This document shows positions 28,599-39,500 of a DNA stretch of 64,000 bases, piece by piece. Origin of the DNA: Streptomyces sp. TG1A-60 (lineage in GTDB: Bacteria > Actinomycetota > Actinomycetes > Streptomycetales > Streptomycetaceae). Below the pieces are notes generated by a model. That model was not told the origin of the DNA, searched no databases, and saw only the letters and a program-made list of their open reading frames with translations. The first letter of the stretch is position 1; each line of letters opens with the position of its first letter. The position numbers were made by a program, and so were the translations under genes. The stretch covers positions 2,108,001 through 2,172,000 of the forward strand of contig NZ_CP147520.1 in the NCBI RefSeq assembly GCF_037201975.1, in the 5' to 3' direction.

Positions 28599-29144
28599 TC
28601 AAGTCCCCCCGTTCTGTTCCGTATCCTGTGCCCGCTCGTTCCCGGCCTGTTCGCCCGCGAGCTCCTCAAGGAGCAGTGCGAGTACGCTCCGTACACTCTC
28701 CATACGGATTTCCGTCCGGCCGCCGTTCAACCGCAACGACGACACTTTCCCGCCACCTGATACGCCGGAATGGGCTGCGGGCGGCCCGGCGACGGCCACA
28801 TAGACCGTGCCGACGGGCCGGCCGTCCTGCGGTTCCGGACCCGCGACGCCGGTGGTCGAGATCCCCCAGTCGGCGCCGAGCGCCTTGCGCACGCCGTCCG
28901 CCATCTGGGCCGCGACCTGTGGGTCCACCGCCCCCTGCTGGTCCAGGAGAGTGGCGTCGACACCGAGCAACCGGTGCTTCAGATCGGTCGCGTACGCGGT
29001 GACCGAGCCCCGGAATGCCTTGGAGGAGCCCGGGGCCGCGGTGATCGCGGCCGAGACCAGACCACCGGTCAGCGACTCGGCGACAGCGAGCGTCTCGCGC
29101 CTCACTGTCAGTAGTCGTAGCACCTCGGCGGCCGTGGAAGTCAA
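28599..29144 (-). CDS. CinA C-terminal domain protein (nicotinamide-nucleotide amidase-like)
   Basis: A 181-residue stand-alone CinA C-terminal (PncC-like) domain. PncC enzymes deamidate nicotinamide mononucleotide in NAD recycling. Seen are ETLAVAESLTGGLVSAAIT, KAFRGSVTAYATDLKHRLLG and GISTTGVAGPEPQDGRPVG, the family core. The likely start is TTG 29144, overlapping the pgsA stop (ATTGA), because the Streptomyces homologues begin MTSTA; this implies coupling to pgsA. In this genus the gene sits between pgsA and clgR. Confidence 0.87.
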   Translation of the reverse strand: MTSTAAEVLRLLTVRRETLAVAESLTGGLVSAAITAAPGSSKAFRGSVTAYATDLKHRLLGVDATLLDQQGAVDPQVAAQMADGVRKALGADWGISTTGVAGPEPQDGRPVGTVYVAVAGPPAAHSGVSGGGKVSSLRLNGGRTEIRMESVRSVLALLLEELAGEQAGNERAQDTEQNGGT

Positions 29145-29872
29145 TGTTCCGTTCCCTCCGCAGCGGCCTCGCGCTCGGCGATTCCGCGCCGACGCAGCAC
29201 AATGGCCTGTCTTACGTAGTCGAGTCCGGTGACGACGGTCAGGACGACCGCCACGGCCATCACCCACCACCTCAGAGTGGCCAGGGGCCCCTCCAACGCA
29301 AGGACGTACATCCCGACGGCGGTGCCCTGGGTGAGGGTCTTCAGCTTGCCGCCGCGGCTCGCCGGGATGACTCCGTACCGGATGACGATGAAACGCAGGA
29401 GGGTGATGCCCAGTTCCCGGCCGAGGATGACGCCCGTCACCCACCACGGCAGATCGCCGAGGGACGACAGACAGATCAGCGCGGCACCCATGATCGCCTT
29501 GTCGGCGATGGGGTCGGCGATTTTCCCGAAGTCGGTGACCAGGTCGTACGTCCGGGCCAGATGGCCGTCGAAGATGTCGGTGATCATGGCGACGGCGAAG
29601 GCGGCCCAGGCCCACGCCCGCCACACGGGGTCGTACCCGCCGTCCATGAGCATCAGCATGACGAAGCCCGGTACGAGAACCAGGCGGACCATGGTCAGAA
29701 TGTTCGCGATGTTCCAGAGGCTGGCCTGGTTGACGGCGGCAGCGCCCAGCTTCCCGCCGCGCACGGGCCGCGCGTCTCCGGCAGCGCTTGGGGGGCTGGG
29801 AACGCCGGAAGCGCTCGTCGCGCCCTTGGCGCCGGAGGTGCCGCCCGCCGCGGATGCCGGGGCTCCTGTCAT
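29141..29872 (-). CDS. pgsA: CDP-diacylglycerol-glycerol-3-phosphate 3-phosphatidyltransferase
   Basis: A 243-residue membrane enzyme that makes phosphatidylglycerol phosphate from CDP-diacylglycerol and glycerol-3-phosphate. The CDP-alcohol phosphotransferase motif is complete: DIFDGHLAR, then [11 protein letters not shown], giving the D-x2-D-G-x2-A-R-x8-G-x3-D-x3-D pattern. About five hydrophobic helices follow an Ala/Gly/Pro-rich head of about 45 residues. Its ATG overlaps the rimO stop by four bases and its stop overlaps the CinA-like gene, so these three are one translationally coupled unit. Confidence 0.94.
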   Translation of the reverse strand: MTGAPASAAGGTSGAKGATSASGVPSPPSAAGDARPVRGGKLGAAAVNQASLWNIANILTMVRLVLVPGFVMLMLMDGGYDPVWRAWAWAAFAVAMITDIFDGHLARTYDLVTDFGKIADPIADKAIMGAALICLSSLGDLPWWVTGVILGRELGITLLRFIVIRYGVIPASRGGKLKTLTQGTAVGMYVLALEGPLATLRWWVMAVAVVLTVVTGLDYVRQAIVLRRRGIAEREAAAEGTEH

Positions 29873-31350
29873 CTGGCCGCCTCCTCAGTACACGCGAGAG
29901 AGCCGGGCGAACCGGGAAGCACCTCGGCCACCAGGTCGACGCCTTCCGTGCCGACCACCTTCGCCTCGACCACAAGGCCGACGCTCAATTCCTCACCGCT
30001 CGTGAACAACACCTGGCCGTCCGTCTCGGGGGCCTGGTGCGCACCTCGGCCGTACGCGCCCTCGTCCCCGTCGACCGACTCGACCAGCACCCGCACGGTC
30101 TGCCCGACGCGCTCCTCGGCACGCTGCGAGACCAGTTCCTCGGCCAGCCGCGAGACACGCGCGAGCCGCTCGGCGACCACGTCCTCGTCCAGCTTGTTCT
30201 CGTACGTCGCCGCTTCGGTGCCCTCCTCGTCGGAGTAGCCGAAGACGCCGATCGCGTCCAGTCTCGCGCCGTTCAGGAACCGCTCCAGCTCCGCGAGGTC
30301 GTGCTCGGTCTCGCCGGGGAAGCCCACGATGAAGTTGGACCGCATGCCTGCCTCGGGGGCTTTGGCGCGGATGGTGTCGAGCAGTTCCAGGAAGCGGTCG
30401 GTGTCGCCGAAGCGCCGCATCGAGCGGAGCACCGCGGGGGCGGAGTGCTGGAAGGACAGGTCGAAGTAGGGGGCGACCTTGGGGGTGGACGTGAGCACGT
30501 CGATGAGACCGGGCCGCATCTCGGCGGGCTGGAGGTAGCTCACACGCACCCGCTCGATGCCGTCGACCTCGGCGAGCTCGGGAAGGAGGGACTCCAGCAG
30601 CCGGATGTCACCCAGGTCCTTGCCGTACGAGGTGTTGTTCTCCGAGACCAGCATGACCTCCTTGACGCCCTGCCCGGCCAGCCACCGGGTCTCGTTCAGC
30701 ACGTCAGCGGGCCGGCGTGAGATGAAGGAGCCGCGGAAGGAGGGGATGGCGCAGAAGGAGCAGCGGCGGTCGCAGCCGGAGGCGAGCTTCACGGAGGCGA
30801 CGGGCGAGCCGTCCAGGCGGCGGCGCAACGGCGAGCGCGGCCCGGAGGCCGGAGCGAGACCTTCCGGGAGATCGACGGGGGCGTGCCCCGGAAGCGCGAC
30901 CTCGGTCGCCGACTCCTGGCGCTCGGCCGGGCTGATCGGCAACAGCTTGCGCCGGTCGCGCGGGGTGTGCGCGGCGTGGGTGCCACCGTTCAGGATGGTC
31001 TGGAGGCGGTCGGAGATGTCAGCGTAGTCGTCGAAACCGAGCACGCCGTCGGCCTCGGGCAGCGCCTCGGCCAGCTCCTTTCCGTACCGCTCCGCCATAC
31101 AGCCGACCGCCACGACGGCCTGGGTTCTGCCGTGTCCCTTGAGGTCGTTGGCCTCCAGGAGCGCGTCGACGGAGTCCTTCTTGGCGGCCTCGACGAAACC
31201 ACAGGTGTTGACGACCGCGACGTCCGCTTCCTCGGCGTCCTCGACGAGCTCCCAGCCGTCCGCCTCCAAGCGGCCTGCGAGCTCCTCCGAGTCCACCTCG
31301 TTACGGGCGCAGCCAAGAGTGACGAGTGCGACGGTACGGCGTTCAGGCAT
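29869..31350 (-). CDS. rimO: Ribosomal protein S12 methylthiotransferase
   Basis: A 493-residue radical SAM enzyme that methylthiolates an aspartate in ribosomal protein S12. Auxiliary cluster cysteines lie in [24 protein letters not shown] and VGCMAERY; the radical SAM motif is [15 protein letters not shown]. 'ARNEVDSE' and 'IPSFRG' mark RimO rather than MiaB. A C-terminal TRAM domain is present. ATG 31350 starts the conserved [14 protein letters not shown]; a start eight codons upstream adds nothing conserved. It overlaps pgsA by four bases. Confidence 0.95.
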   Translation of the reverse strand: MPERRTVALVTLGCARNEVDSEELAGRLEADGWELVEDAEEADVAVVNTCGFVEAAKKDSVDALLEANDLKGHGRTQAVVAVGCMAERYGKELAEALPEADGVLGFDDYADISDRLQTILNGGTHAAHTPRDRRKLLPISPAERQESATEVALPGHAPVDLPEGLAPASGPRSPLRRRLDGSPVASVKLASGCDRRCSFCAIPSFRGSFISRRPADVLNETRWLAGQGVKEVMLVSENNTSYGKDLGDIRLLESLLPELAEVDGIERVRVSYLQPAEMRPGLIDVLTSTPKVAPYFDLSFQHSAPAVLRSMRRFGDTDRFLELLDTIRAKAPEAGMRSNFIVGFPGETEHDLAELERFLNGARLDAIGVFGYSDEEGTEAATYENKLDEDVVAERLARVSRLAEELVSQRAEERVGQTVRVLVESVDGDEGAYGRGAHQAPETDGQVLFTSGEELSVGLVVEAKVVGTEGVDLVAEVLPGSPGSLACTEEAAR

Positions 31351-31462
31351 GGGCTCAAGACTACTTCGTCCCACCGACAGCCCACGTCTACGGGGCAGGG
31401 CCCTACCCGTAGGGGCGCTTCCCCGTACGATGCCTGTGCGTACCCCGGCATGCTCGGGAGGG

Positions 31463-32361
31463 TCAGCCGACCTCCGGGTCGCCCTTCGTGTAGGTCAGGC
31501 GCTCCACCTGGCCGGGCTGGAAGTCGTCCTCGATCTTCTTGCCGTTGACGTAGAGCTGGACGGCTCCGGCGTCACCCAGGACGAGGTCGATCTTGGAGCT
31601 GTCCTGGAACGTCTTGGACTGGCCCTGCTTGAGGAGGCCGTCCCACAGGAGGCGGCCGTTGTGGTCCTTGGCGGAGATCCAGCTACGCCCGTCGGCGGCG
31701 CTGACCTGTACGGTCACCTTGTCACGAGGCGCGGCGGCGATGGCGCTGTCGGTCGGGTCGGCGTCGGTCGGGTCGGCGTCGGGCTCGTCGGCTGCGGGCG
31801 GGGGGAGGCGGGCTTGCTGTTGGTAGGTTTGGAGCCCTCGGCGAGCTGCGTGGTGTCGCCGTCCTCGCCGTCGCCGCCGTTGAAGGCGGTGAAGCCGACG
31901 AAGCCGATCACCGCGACGATCGCGGCGACCATGGCGGCGGTCCAGTTGGGGCCGCGCCGCTCGGGTCGGATGCGCTCCGCCTCGAACAGCGGGGCCGCCG
32001 GGGTCGGCGCGGGCCGCCCGCCGTGGGTCTCGTCGAACTGTGTGAGCAGCGGAACGGGATCGACGCGCGCCGCGCGCGCCAGGGTGCGGATGTGGCCGCG
32101 CGCGTAGACGTCGCCACCGCAGGAGGCGAAGTCGTCCTGCTCGATCGCGTGCACGATGGCGATGCGGACCCGGGTGGCACTGCTGACGTCGTCGACGGTC
32201 AGCCCGGCCGCGATGCGTGCCTGCTGAAGGGCACGGCCGATCGAGGGGCGTTCCGCCCAGCGTTCGTCACGGTCGTCTTCGAACGGAGGCTCGTCTTCGG
32301 GGGAGTTGCCGTCAGGGGAGTTGCCGATGGACACGGGGGCGCCTTTCGAGCGTGTAGCCAC
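31463..32361 (-). pseudogene. RodZ-like helix-turn-helix membrane protein, one frameshift
   Basis: The first part encodes a cytoplasmic XRE-type domain (IGRALQQARIAAGLTVDDVS, then VHAIEQDDFASCGG), followed by one membrane helix (AAMVAAIVAVIGFVGFTAF). This is the RodZ layout, which links to the MreB cytoskeleton in cell shape control. The C-terminal DUF4115-type domain, VTVQVSAADGRSWISAKD to YVNGKKIEDDFQPGQ, is in another frame. Adding one base to the six-G run at 31800-31805 joins them through a Pro/Asp-rich linker and gives about 299 residues. That linker also contains a tandem 15-bp direct repeat. It lies between rimO and ftsK, as in other Streptomyces. Confidence 0.82.
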
Positions 32362-32659
32362 CTGTGCTGGAGGTTCAGTCTAGGGGGGGTACGAAAGGGT
32401 GGGGCAACCGGACGGTGGGACTTTGTACGCCATCAGAATGGCCGGACATCCTGCTGGTGGTGAGGGGTGGGGCACGAAACTGCCCCCTCCTCCAACTTGA
32501 CGTACACCGAAGGGAAACGGTTGCTCACGATTTCCTTACGGGTGAGTCACGTTCGAATACCCGAATGCCGTAAGCACATCCGCGTTCCGCCCGTCGGACG
32601 ACCGGTTTTCCCCTCCTCCGCGACCTTTGTGTGACCCTTTCGAGCCCCGGCCGCAGATC
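32362..32659. other. Intergenic region between the rodZ-like gene and ftsK
   Basis: These 298 bases lie downstream of ftsK and upstream of the rodZ-like gene, both on the minus strand. They should hold the rodZ-like promoter. I see no gene and no clear terminator stem. Confidence 0.4.
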
Positions 32660-35371
32660 TCACTCCCCTTCAGTCTCCCCCCGGATCACGGCCAGCACTC
32701 CGTCCAGCTCGTCGGGTTTCACCAGAACGTCACGTGCCTTGGAACCCTCGCTCGGTCCGACGACACCCCGGGACTCCATGAGGTCCATCAGCCGCCCGGC
32801 CTTGGCGAAGCCGACGCGCAGCTTGCGCTGGAGCATGGACGTCGAGCCGAACTGCGTGGAGACGACCAGTTCGGCCGCCTGGCACAGCAGGTCGAGGTCG
32901 TCACCGATCTCCTCGTCGATCTCCTTCTTCTGCTTGGTGCCCACGGTGACGTCGTCCCGGAAGACGGGCGCCATCTGGTCCTTGCAGTGCCGGACGATCG
33001 CGGCGACCTCGTCCTCGGTCACGAACGCGCCCTGCATCCGGGTCGGCTTGTTCGCGCCCATCGGCAGGAAGAGCCCGTCACCCTTGCCGATCAGCTTCTC
33101 GGCGCCGGGCTGGTCGAGGATGACGCGCGAGTCGGCGAGTGAGGAGGTGGCGAAGGCGAGCCGCGAGGGCACGTTCGCCTTGATCAGACCGGTGACGACG
33201 TCCACGGACGGCCGCTGTGTGGCGAGCACCAGATGGATGCCGGCCGCGCGCGCGAGCTGCGTGATCCGCACGATGGCGTCCTCGACGTCCCTCGGCGCCA
33301 CCATCATCAGGTCGGCCAGCTCGTCCACGATCACCAGCAGGTACGGGTACGGCTGGAACTCGCGCTCACTGCCCTCGGGCGGCTTCACCTTGCCGTTCCT
33401 GATGGCCTCGTTGAAGTCGTCGATGTGCCGGTAGCCGAAGGCCGCCAGGTCGTCGTAGCGCAGGTCCATCTCGCGCACGACCCACTGCAGGGCCTCGGCG
33501 GCCCGCTTGGGGTTGGTGATGATCGGCGTGATCAGGTGCGGGATGCCCTCGTAGGCGGTCAGCTCGACGCGCTTGGGGTCGACGAGGACCATGCGGACGT
33601 CCTCGGGGGTCGCGCGGACCATGATCGAGGTGATCAGGCAGTTGATGCACGACGATTTACCCGAGCCGGTCGCACCTGCGACGAGCACATGCGGCATCTT
33701 CGCCAGATTGGCCATCACATAGCCGCCCTCGACGTCCTTGCCGAGCGCGACCAGCATCGGGTGATCGTCCTCGGCCGCGTCCGCGAGACGCAGTACGTCA
33801 CCGAGGTTGACCATCTCGCGGTCGGTGTTGGGGATCTCGATGCCGACCGCCGACTTGCCGGGGATCGGGCTGATGATCCGTACGTCCGGGCTGGCGACGG
33901 CGTACGCGATGTTCTTGGTGAGCGCGGTGATCCGCTCGACCTTGACCGCCGGGCCCAGTTCGACCTCGTAGCGCGTGACCGTCGGGCCGCGGGTGAAGCC
34001 CGTGACGGACGCGTCGACCTTGAACTCGGTGAAGACGTTGGTGAGGGAGGCCACTATGGCGTCGTTGGCGGCGCTGCGGGTCTTGCCGGGCCCGCCCCTC
34101 TCCAGGAGGTCGAGCGAGGGCAGTGAGTAGGTGATGTCACCGGAGAGCTGGAGCTGTTCGGCGCGTGGCGGCAGCTCGCGGGGCTCATCGGGAGCCTGCT
34201 TGGTGAGGTCCGGCACGGGGGAGTCCTGTCTGGCTCCCTTGGGCGGCTTGGCAGCCGGGGGTTCCTGCTTGGGCGCCTTGCCGCGGGCGGCCGGGACGGG
34301 CGTGGTGTCCTCCCGGTCCCCCACGCTCACCCCCTGGGTCAGGTCGGCGACCACCGGCGAGGGCGGCATCCCGTGCAGCACGGCACCGTCGAGCGCGGCA
34401 GCGGCGGCCGCGGCGACGTCCACCGCGTCCATCGGCCGGTCCGCGTCGGGCTGCCGCACGGCGGAGCGCTTCGGTCGGCGCCGGGTGGGTGCCTCCTGCT
34501 CGGCGCCGACTGGGTCGTACGCCTCGGGGGCCGGGCGGCGTCTGCGGGGGCGCGCGGGCAACGCGTCGCGCCACTGCTCCTCGTAGCGCGCGTCGTCCTC
34601 GCCGTACTCCTCGTACGCCTCGTCGTCCGCGACGATGCCCAGCTTCCGTCCGAGCAGCCGCAGCCGCTGGGGGATCGCGTTGACCGGCGTCGCCGTGACC
34701 ACCAGCAGCCCGAAGATCGTGAGCAGCACCAGCATCGCCACGGCGAGGGCCTCACCCATGGTGTAGGTCAGTGGGGTGGCCGTGCCCCAGCCGATGAGTC
34801 CTCCGGCATCCCTTATCGCCTGCATTCCGACGGTGCGGGCGGGCGAACCGCAGGCGATGTGGACCTGTCCGAGCACGCCGATGACGAGCGCGGACAGGCC
34901 GATGACGATCCGGCCGTTGGCCTCGGGCTTCTCGGGGTGCCGGATGAACCGTACGGCGATGACCCCGAGCAGTATCGGCACGAGCAGGTCGAGCCGGCCG
35001 AAGGCGCCGGTCACGAGCATCTCGACGAGTTCGCCGACCGGGCCGCGCAGATGGGACCAGGTGCCGGCGGCGACGATCAGGGCAAGGGCGAGCAGCAGCA
35101 GCGCGAGACCGTCCTTGCGGTGCGCCGGGTCGAGATTCTTCGCGCCCTGCCCTATGCCTCGGAAGACGGCGCCGACGGCGTGCGCGGCGCCGAGCCAGAC
35201 AGCGCGTACGAGTCTGTACACGCCCCCGGTCGGATTGGGAGCCGGCTTCGGAGGGGCCGTCTTCTTCGCGGGTGCCTTCTTGGCGGCGGCTTTTTTCGCG
35301 GGGGCCTTCTTCGCCGGAGCCGCCGCCTTCTTCGCGGGCGGCTTCTTCGCTGCGGACTGACGTGAGGCCAT
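32660..35371 (-). CDS. ftsK: DNA translocase FtsK/SpoIIIE
   Basis: A 903-residue septal DNA pump that clears chromosomes at division and sporulation septa. The N-terminus is Lys/Ala/Pro-rich (AKKPPAKKAAAPAKK), followed by about four membrane helices. A Pro/acidic linker leads to the motor: Walker A GATGSGKS (about residue 565) and Walker B LLVIVDELADLMM (about 680), with AAGIHLVLATQRPSVDVVTG between motifs. The C-terminal gamma winged helix contains STSMLQRKLRVGFAKAGRLM, which reads KOPS-like sequences. ATG 35371 is preferred to a start 12 codons upstream because typical homologues begin MASR. The gene seems to stand alone. Confidence 0.96.
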   Translation of the reverse strand: MASRQSAAKKPPAKKAAAPAKKAPAKKAAAKKAPAKKTAPPKPAPNPTGGVYRLVRAVWLGAAHAVGAVFRGIGQGAKNLDPAHRKDGLALLLLALALIVAAGTWSHLRGPVGELVEMLVTGAFGRLDLLVPILLGVIAVRFIRHPEKPEANGRIVIGLSALVIGVLGQVHIACGSPARTVGMQAIRDAGGLIGWGTATPLTYTMGEALAVAMLVLLTIFGLLVVTATPVNAIPQRLRLLGRKLGIVADDEAYEEYGEDDARYEEQWRDALPARPRRRRPAPEAYDPVGAEQEAPTRRRPKRSAVRQPDADRPMDAVDVAAAAAAALDGAVLHGMPPSPVVADLTQGVSVGDREDTTPVPAARGKAPKQEPPAAKPPKGARQDSPVPDLTKQAPDEPRELPPRAEQLQLSGDITYSLPSLDLLERGGPGKTRSAANDAIVASLTNVFTEFKVDASVTGFTRGPTVTRYEVELGPAVKVERITALTKNIAYAVASPDVRIISPIPGKSAVGIEIPNTDREMVNLGDVLRLADAAEDDHPMLVALGKDVEGGYVMANLAKMPHVLVAGATGSGKSSCINCLITSIMVRATPEDVRMVLVDPKRVELTAYEGIPHLITPIITNPKRAAEALQWVVREMDLRYDDLAAFGYRHIDDFNEAIRNGKVKPPEGSEREFQPYPYLLVIVDELADLMMVAPRDVEDAIVRITQLARAAGIHLVLATQRPSVDVVTGLIKANVPSRLAFATSSLADSRVILDQPGAEKLIGKGDGLFLPMGANKPTRMQGAFVTEDEVAAIVRHCKDQMAPVFRDDVTVGTKQKKEIDEEIGDDLDLLCQAAELVVSTQFGSTSMLQRKLRVGFAKAGRLMDLMESRGVVGPSEGSKARDVLVKPDELDGVLAVIRGETEGE

Positions 35372-35556
35372 GAGTGTGAGGTTACCGGTGGAGGCCACAG
35401 CCGACACGTGTGACTACTGCTTCACCCGTTCGTGTCGCACGCCCGAAGCCCCGAAACTGACATCGTCCGACAGGACCTCAGCCGGAAGACCGTCGTCCAC
35501 AACTGGACGCGGGCCTGAGTCACTTGTGTGCCCCCGGCCCGCGCCGCGGAACGTGC

Positions 35557-36240
35557 TCAGTTCTGCGACGGCACCGATGCGGGCCCGCCCGTGCCCGGCT
35601 CCAACGCGTCCAGCGCCCGGCGCAGGCCCGTGAGTTTGCGTTCGAGATGGGCAGCTGTGGCCACCGCGGCGGCGTCCGCCGCCTCGTCGTCGAGCTGTTT
35701 GGACAACGCCTCCGCCTGCTCCTCGACGGCCGCGAGCCGCGCGGAGAGTTCGGCGAGGATGCCGCCGGAAGGCTCTTTGGAGCCGCCCGCCGTGCCCTTG
35801 CCACCGCCCTCCAACTGGAGCCGCAGCAGCGCCGCCTGCTCCCTGAGCTGGCAGTTCTTCATGTACAGCTCGACGAAAACGGAGACCTTGGCGCGCAGCA
35901 CCCATGGGTCGAACGGCTTCGAGATGTAGTCCACCGCACCCGCCGCGTACCCACGGAACGTGTGATGCGGTCCGTGGTTGATGGCGGTGAGGAAGATGAT
36001 CGGGATGTCCCTGGTCCGTTCGCGCCGCTTGATGTGCGCGGCCGTCTCGAAACCGTCCATTCCCGGCATCTGGACATCCAGCAGAATGACCGCGAAGTCG
36101 TCCGTCAACAGCGCCTTGAGCGCTTCCTCCCCGGACGATGCCCGCACCAGCGTCTGATCGAGCGCGGAGAGGATGGCCTCCAGCGCCAACAGATTCTCCG
36201 GCCGGTCATCGACCAGGAGGATCTTGGCCTTCTGTACCAT
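35557..36240 (-). CDS. osaB: Response regulator OsaB
   Basis: A 227-residue response regulator without a DNA-binding domain. The receiver begins KAKILLVDDRPENLLALEA, with the phospho-acceptor aspartate in VILLDVQMPGMDG and the lysine in DYISKPFDPW. The C-terminal half is a predicted coiled coil (MKNCQLREQAALLRLQLE to AHLERKLTGLRRAL). In S. coelicolor, OsaB is the partner of the OsaA kinase and is needed for growth and development under osmotic stress. ATG 36240 has a GAGGAGGG site just upstream. A 297-base gap separates it from osaA, so it probably has its own promoter. Confidence 0.92.
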   Translation of the reverse strand: MVQKAKILLVDDRPENLLALEAILSALDQTLVRASSGEEALKALLTDDFAVILLDVQMPGMDGFETAAHIKRRERTRDIPIIFLTAINHGPHHTFRGYAAGAVDYISKPFDPWVLRAKVSVFVELYMKNCQLREQAALLRLQLEGGGKGTAGGSKEPSGGILAELSARLAAVEEQAEALSKQLDDEAADAAAVATAAHLERKLTGLRRALDALEPGTGGPASVPSQN

Positions 36241-36537
36241 GGCCCGCCCTCCTCGCCCCGGCTTGGGGCCTCCCCTGTCCGCAGGACTCGGCGTGACACC
36301 ACTCGGCGTCACCCCAGGGGACGACTCCCTCGCGCCACCCGTCCTTGTGCCGGTCATCGTAGCCGCACCCCGCCTGTCGCCACACCCTGTCACCGTGATG
36401 TCACTGTGCTCGTAGCAGAAACGCAGCAGGGGACCAGAAGGTTCCCCGAATCCCGCGTTTCTACACGGCCGCGGCCACACTCAGTCAGCAACTGCGCGCG
36501 CCCCCCAACGGGTTGTCATCTCATGTCGTACGCGGTG

Positions 36538-39500
36538 TCACTCACCGCGCATCCACTGTTCCATGACCGACAGCAGATGATCCGGATCGACCGGCTTCGT
36601 CACATAGTCGGAGGCTCCGGAGCCGATCGCCTTCTCCCGGTCGCCCTTCATCGCCTTGGCCGTCAGCGCGATGATAGGCAGTCCGGCGAACTGGGGCATC
36701 CGGCGGATCGCCGTCGTCGTCGCGTATCCGTCCATCTCGGGCATCATGATATCCATCAGGACGACCGACACGTCGTCGTGCTGCTCCAGGACCTCGATGC
36801 CCTCTCGGCCGTTCTCCGCGTACAGCACGGACAGGCCGTGCTGCTCCAGGACGCTGGTGAGCGCGAAGACGTTGCGGATGTCGTCGTCGACGATCAGCAC
36901 CTTCTCGCTGTCGAAGCGGGCGACCCGGGGCGGCTGCGGCGCCTCCTGCGCCCAGTGCTCCTGTGCCTGCCCGTTGCCCGCGGCGGGCGGGGCGGACGGG
37001 GAAGGGGCCGACACGGCCCTGCGGCGCCGCCTGAAGAGCGCGGCGGCCCCGTTCTGGGTCTCGCGGTACGACTTCACCTCGGCCGGCGTCTCGGCGGACT
37101 CGGTCAGTTCGTTCTCGGAGGCCAGCAGTTCCCCGGCCCCCAGCGCGGCGGGCGCGTTGTGCGGGTAGCCCTGCGGGGGCAGTTCGCTCGGGTGCAGTGG
37201 CAAATACAGGGTGAAGGTGGAGCCGCGTCCCGGCTCGCTCTGCGCGTGGATCTCGCCGCCCAGCAGCCGGGCGATCTCCCGCGAGATGGACAGCCCCAGA
37301 CCCGTACCGCCGTACTTGCGGCTCGTGGTGCCGTCCGCCTGCTTGAACGCCTCGAAGATCACCCGCATCTTGCTGGCCGCGATGCCGATGCCCGTGTCCG
37401 TCACCGAGAACGCGATCATGTCGGCGTCCGCGTCCCGCAGCGAGCCCGCTTCCAGCAACTGCTCCCTGATCGCAACCGGCACATCCGCGCCGGCCGGCCG
37501 GATGACCAGCTCGACGGCCCCGGAGTCGGTGAACTTCACCGCGTTGGACAACAGGTTCCGCAGCACCTGCAACAGCCGCTGCTCGTCCGTGTGCAGCGTC
37601 GCGGGCAGCTCCGGCGAGACCCGTACGGAGAAGTCGAGACCCTTCTCGGCGGTCAGCGGCCGGAAGGTGGCCTCCACGTAGTCGACGAGTTGGACGAGCG
37701 CGATACGGGTCGGTGAGACGTCCATCTTGCCCGCCTCGACCTTCGACAGGTCCAGGATGTCGTTGATCAGCTGGAGCAGGTCGGAACCAGCCCCGTGGAT
37801 CGTCTCGGCGAACTCGACCTGCTTGGGCGTCAGGTTCGACTCGGCGTTGTCGGCGAGCAGTTTGGCGAGGATCAGCAGCGAGTTGAGCGGGGTGCGCAGC
37901 TCGTGCGACATGTTCGCCAAGAACTCGCTCTTGTAGCGCATGGAGACGGCCAATTGCTCGGCACGCTCCTCCAGGACCTGTCGCGCCTCCTCGATCTCGG
38001 TGTTCTTGACCTCGATGTCGCGGTTCTGCCGGGCCAGCAGCTCGGCCTTCTCCTCCAGTTCGGCGTTGGACGCCTGGAGGGCCTTCTGCCGGTTCTCCAA
38101 CTCGTCCGAACGCTCGCGCAGTTGCTCGGTCAGCTCCTGCGACTGCTTCAGCAGCACCTCGGTCTTGGTGTTGACGGAAATGGTGTTGACGCTCGTCGCG
38201 ATCATCTCCGCGATCTGGTTCAGGAAGTCCTTCTGGATCTGCGTGAACGGCGTGAACGACGCCAGCTCGATCACCCCGAGCACGGTCCCCTCGAAGAGCA
38301 CCGGAAGCACGATGACCTGCGCGGGGGGCGCCTCTCCGAGCCCGGACGAGATCTTCAGATAGCCGCTCGGCGCGTTCTCCACAAGGATCGTGCGCTTCTC
38401 CTTCGCGGCCGTCCCGACCAGCGCCTCACCGGGCCGGAAGGACGTCGGCATCGAGCCCATGGAGTAGCCGTACGAACCGAGCATGCGCAGCTCGTACTGC
38501 TCTTCGTTGTCCGGGGCGAGGTCCTTGCCGTCGAGGAACGGCAGCGCGAGGAAGAACGCGCCATGCTGCGCGGACACCACCGGCGTCAGCTCACTCATGA
38601 TCAGCGAGGCCACGTCGTCGAGATCCCGGCGGCCCTGCATCAGCGCGGAGATACGGGCGAGGTTGCCCTTGAGCCAGTCCTGCTCCTGGTTGGCGATCGT
38701 GGTGTCGCGCAGGTTGGCGATCATCTTGTTGATGTAGTCCTGCAGCTCCTTGATCTCGCCGGACGCGTCGACATCGATCTTGAGGTTCAGGTCGCCCCGG
38801 GTCACCGCGGTGGCCACGCGCGCGATGGCACGCACCTGCCGGGTCAGGTTCCCGGCCATCTCGTTCACCGACTCGGTGAGGTCGCGCCAGGTGCCATCGA
38901 CGTCCCGTACCCGGGCAAGACCGCCCAGCTGCCCCTCGGTGCCCACCTCACGGGCGACCCTGGTGACCTCCTCGGCGAAGGACGACAACTGGTCCACCAT
39001 CGTGTTGATGGTGGTCTTGAGCTCCAGGATCTCACCGCGCGCATCAATGTCGATCTTCTTGGTCAGGTCGCCCTTGGCGATGGCGGTCGTCACCATCGCG
39101 ATGTTGCGGACCTGTCCGGTGAGGTTGGACGCCATCGAGTTCACGGACTCGGTGAGGTCCTTCCAGGTGCCCGCGACACCCGGCACGTGCGCCTGACCGC
39201 CCAGGATGCCGTCCGTGCCCACCTCACGGGCCACCTTGGTGACCTGGTCGGCGAACGAACTCAGCGTCTTCACCATGCTGTTGAAGGTGTCGGCGAGCTG
39301 CGCGACCTCGCCGCGCGCTTCGATCGTCACCGTACGGGTCAGGTCGCCGTTGGCGACGGCCGCCGCGACCTGGGAGATGTTCCGCACCTGCATGGTCAGG
39401 TTCTTGGCCATCAGGTTCACATTGCCGCTGAGGTCCTTCCAGATACCGGTGACGCCCGGCACGTGCGCCTGGCCGCCGAGGATGCCCTCGGTACCCACCT

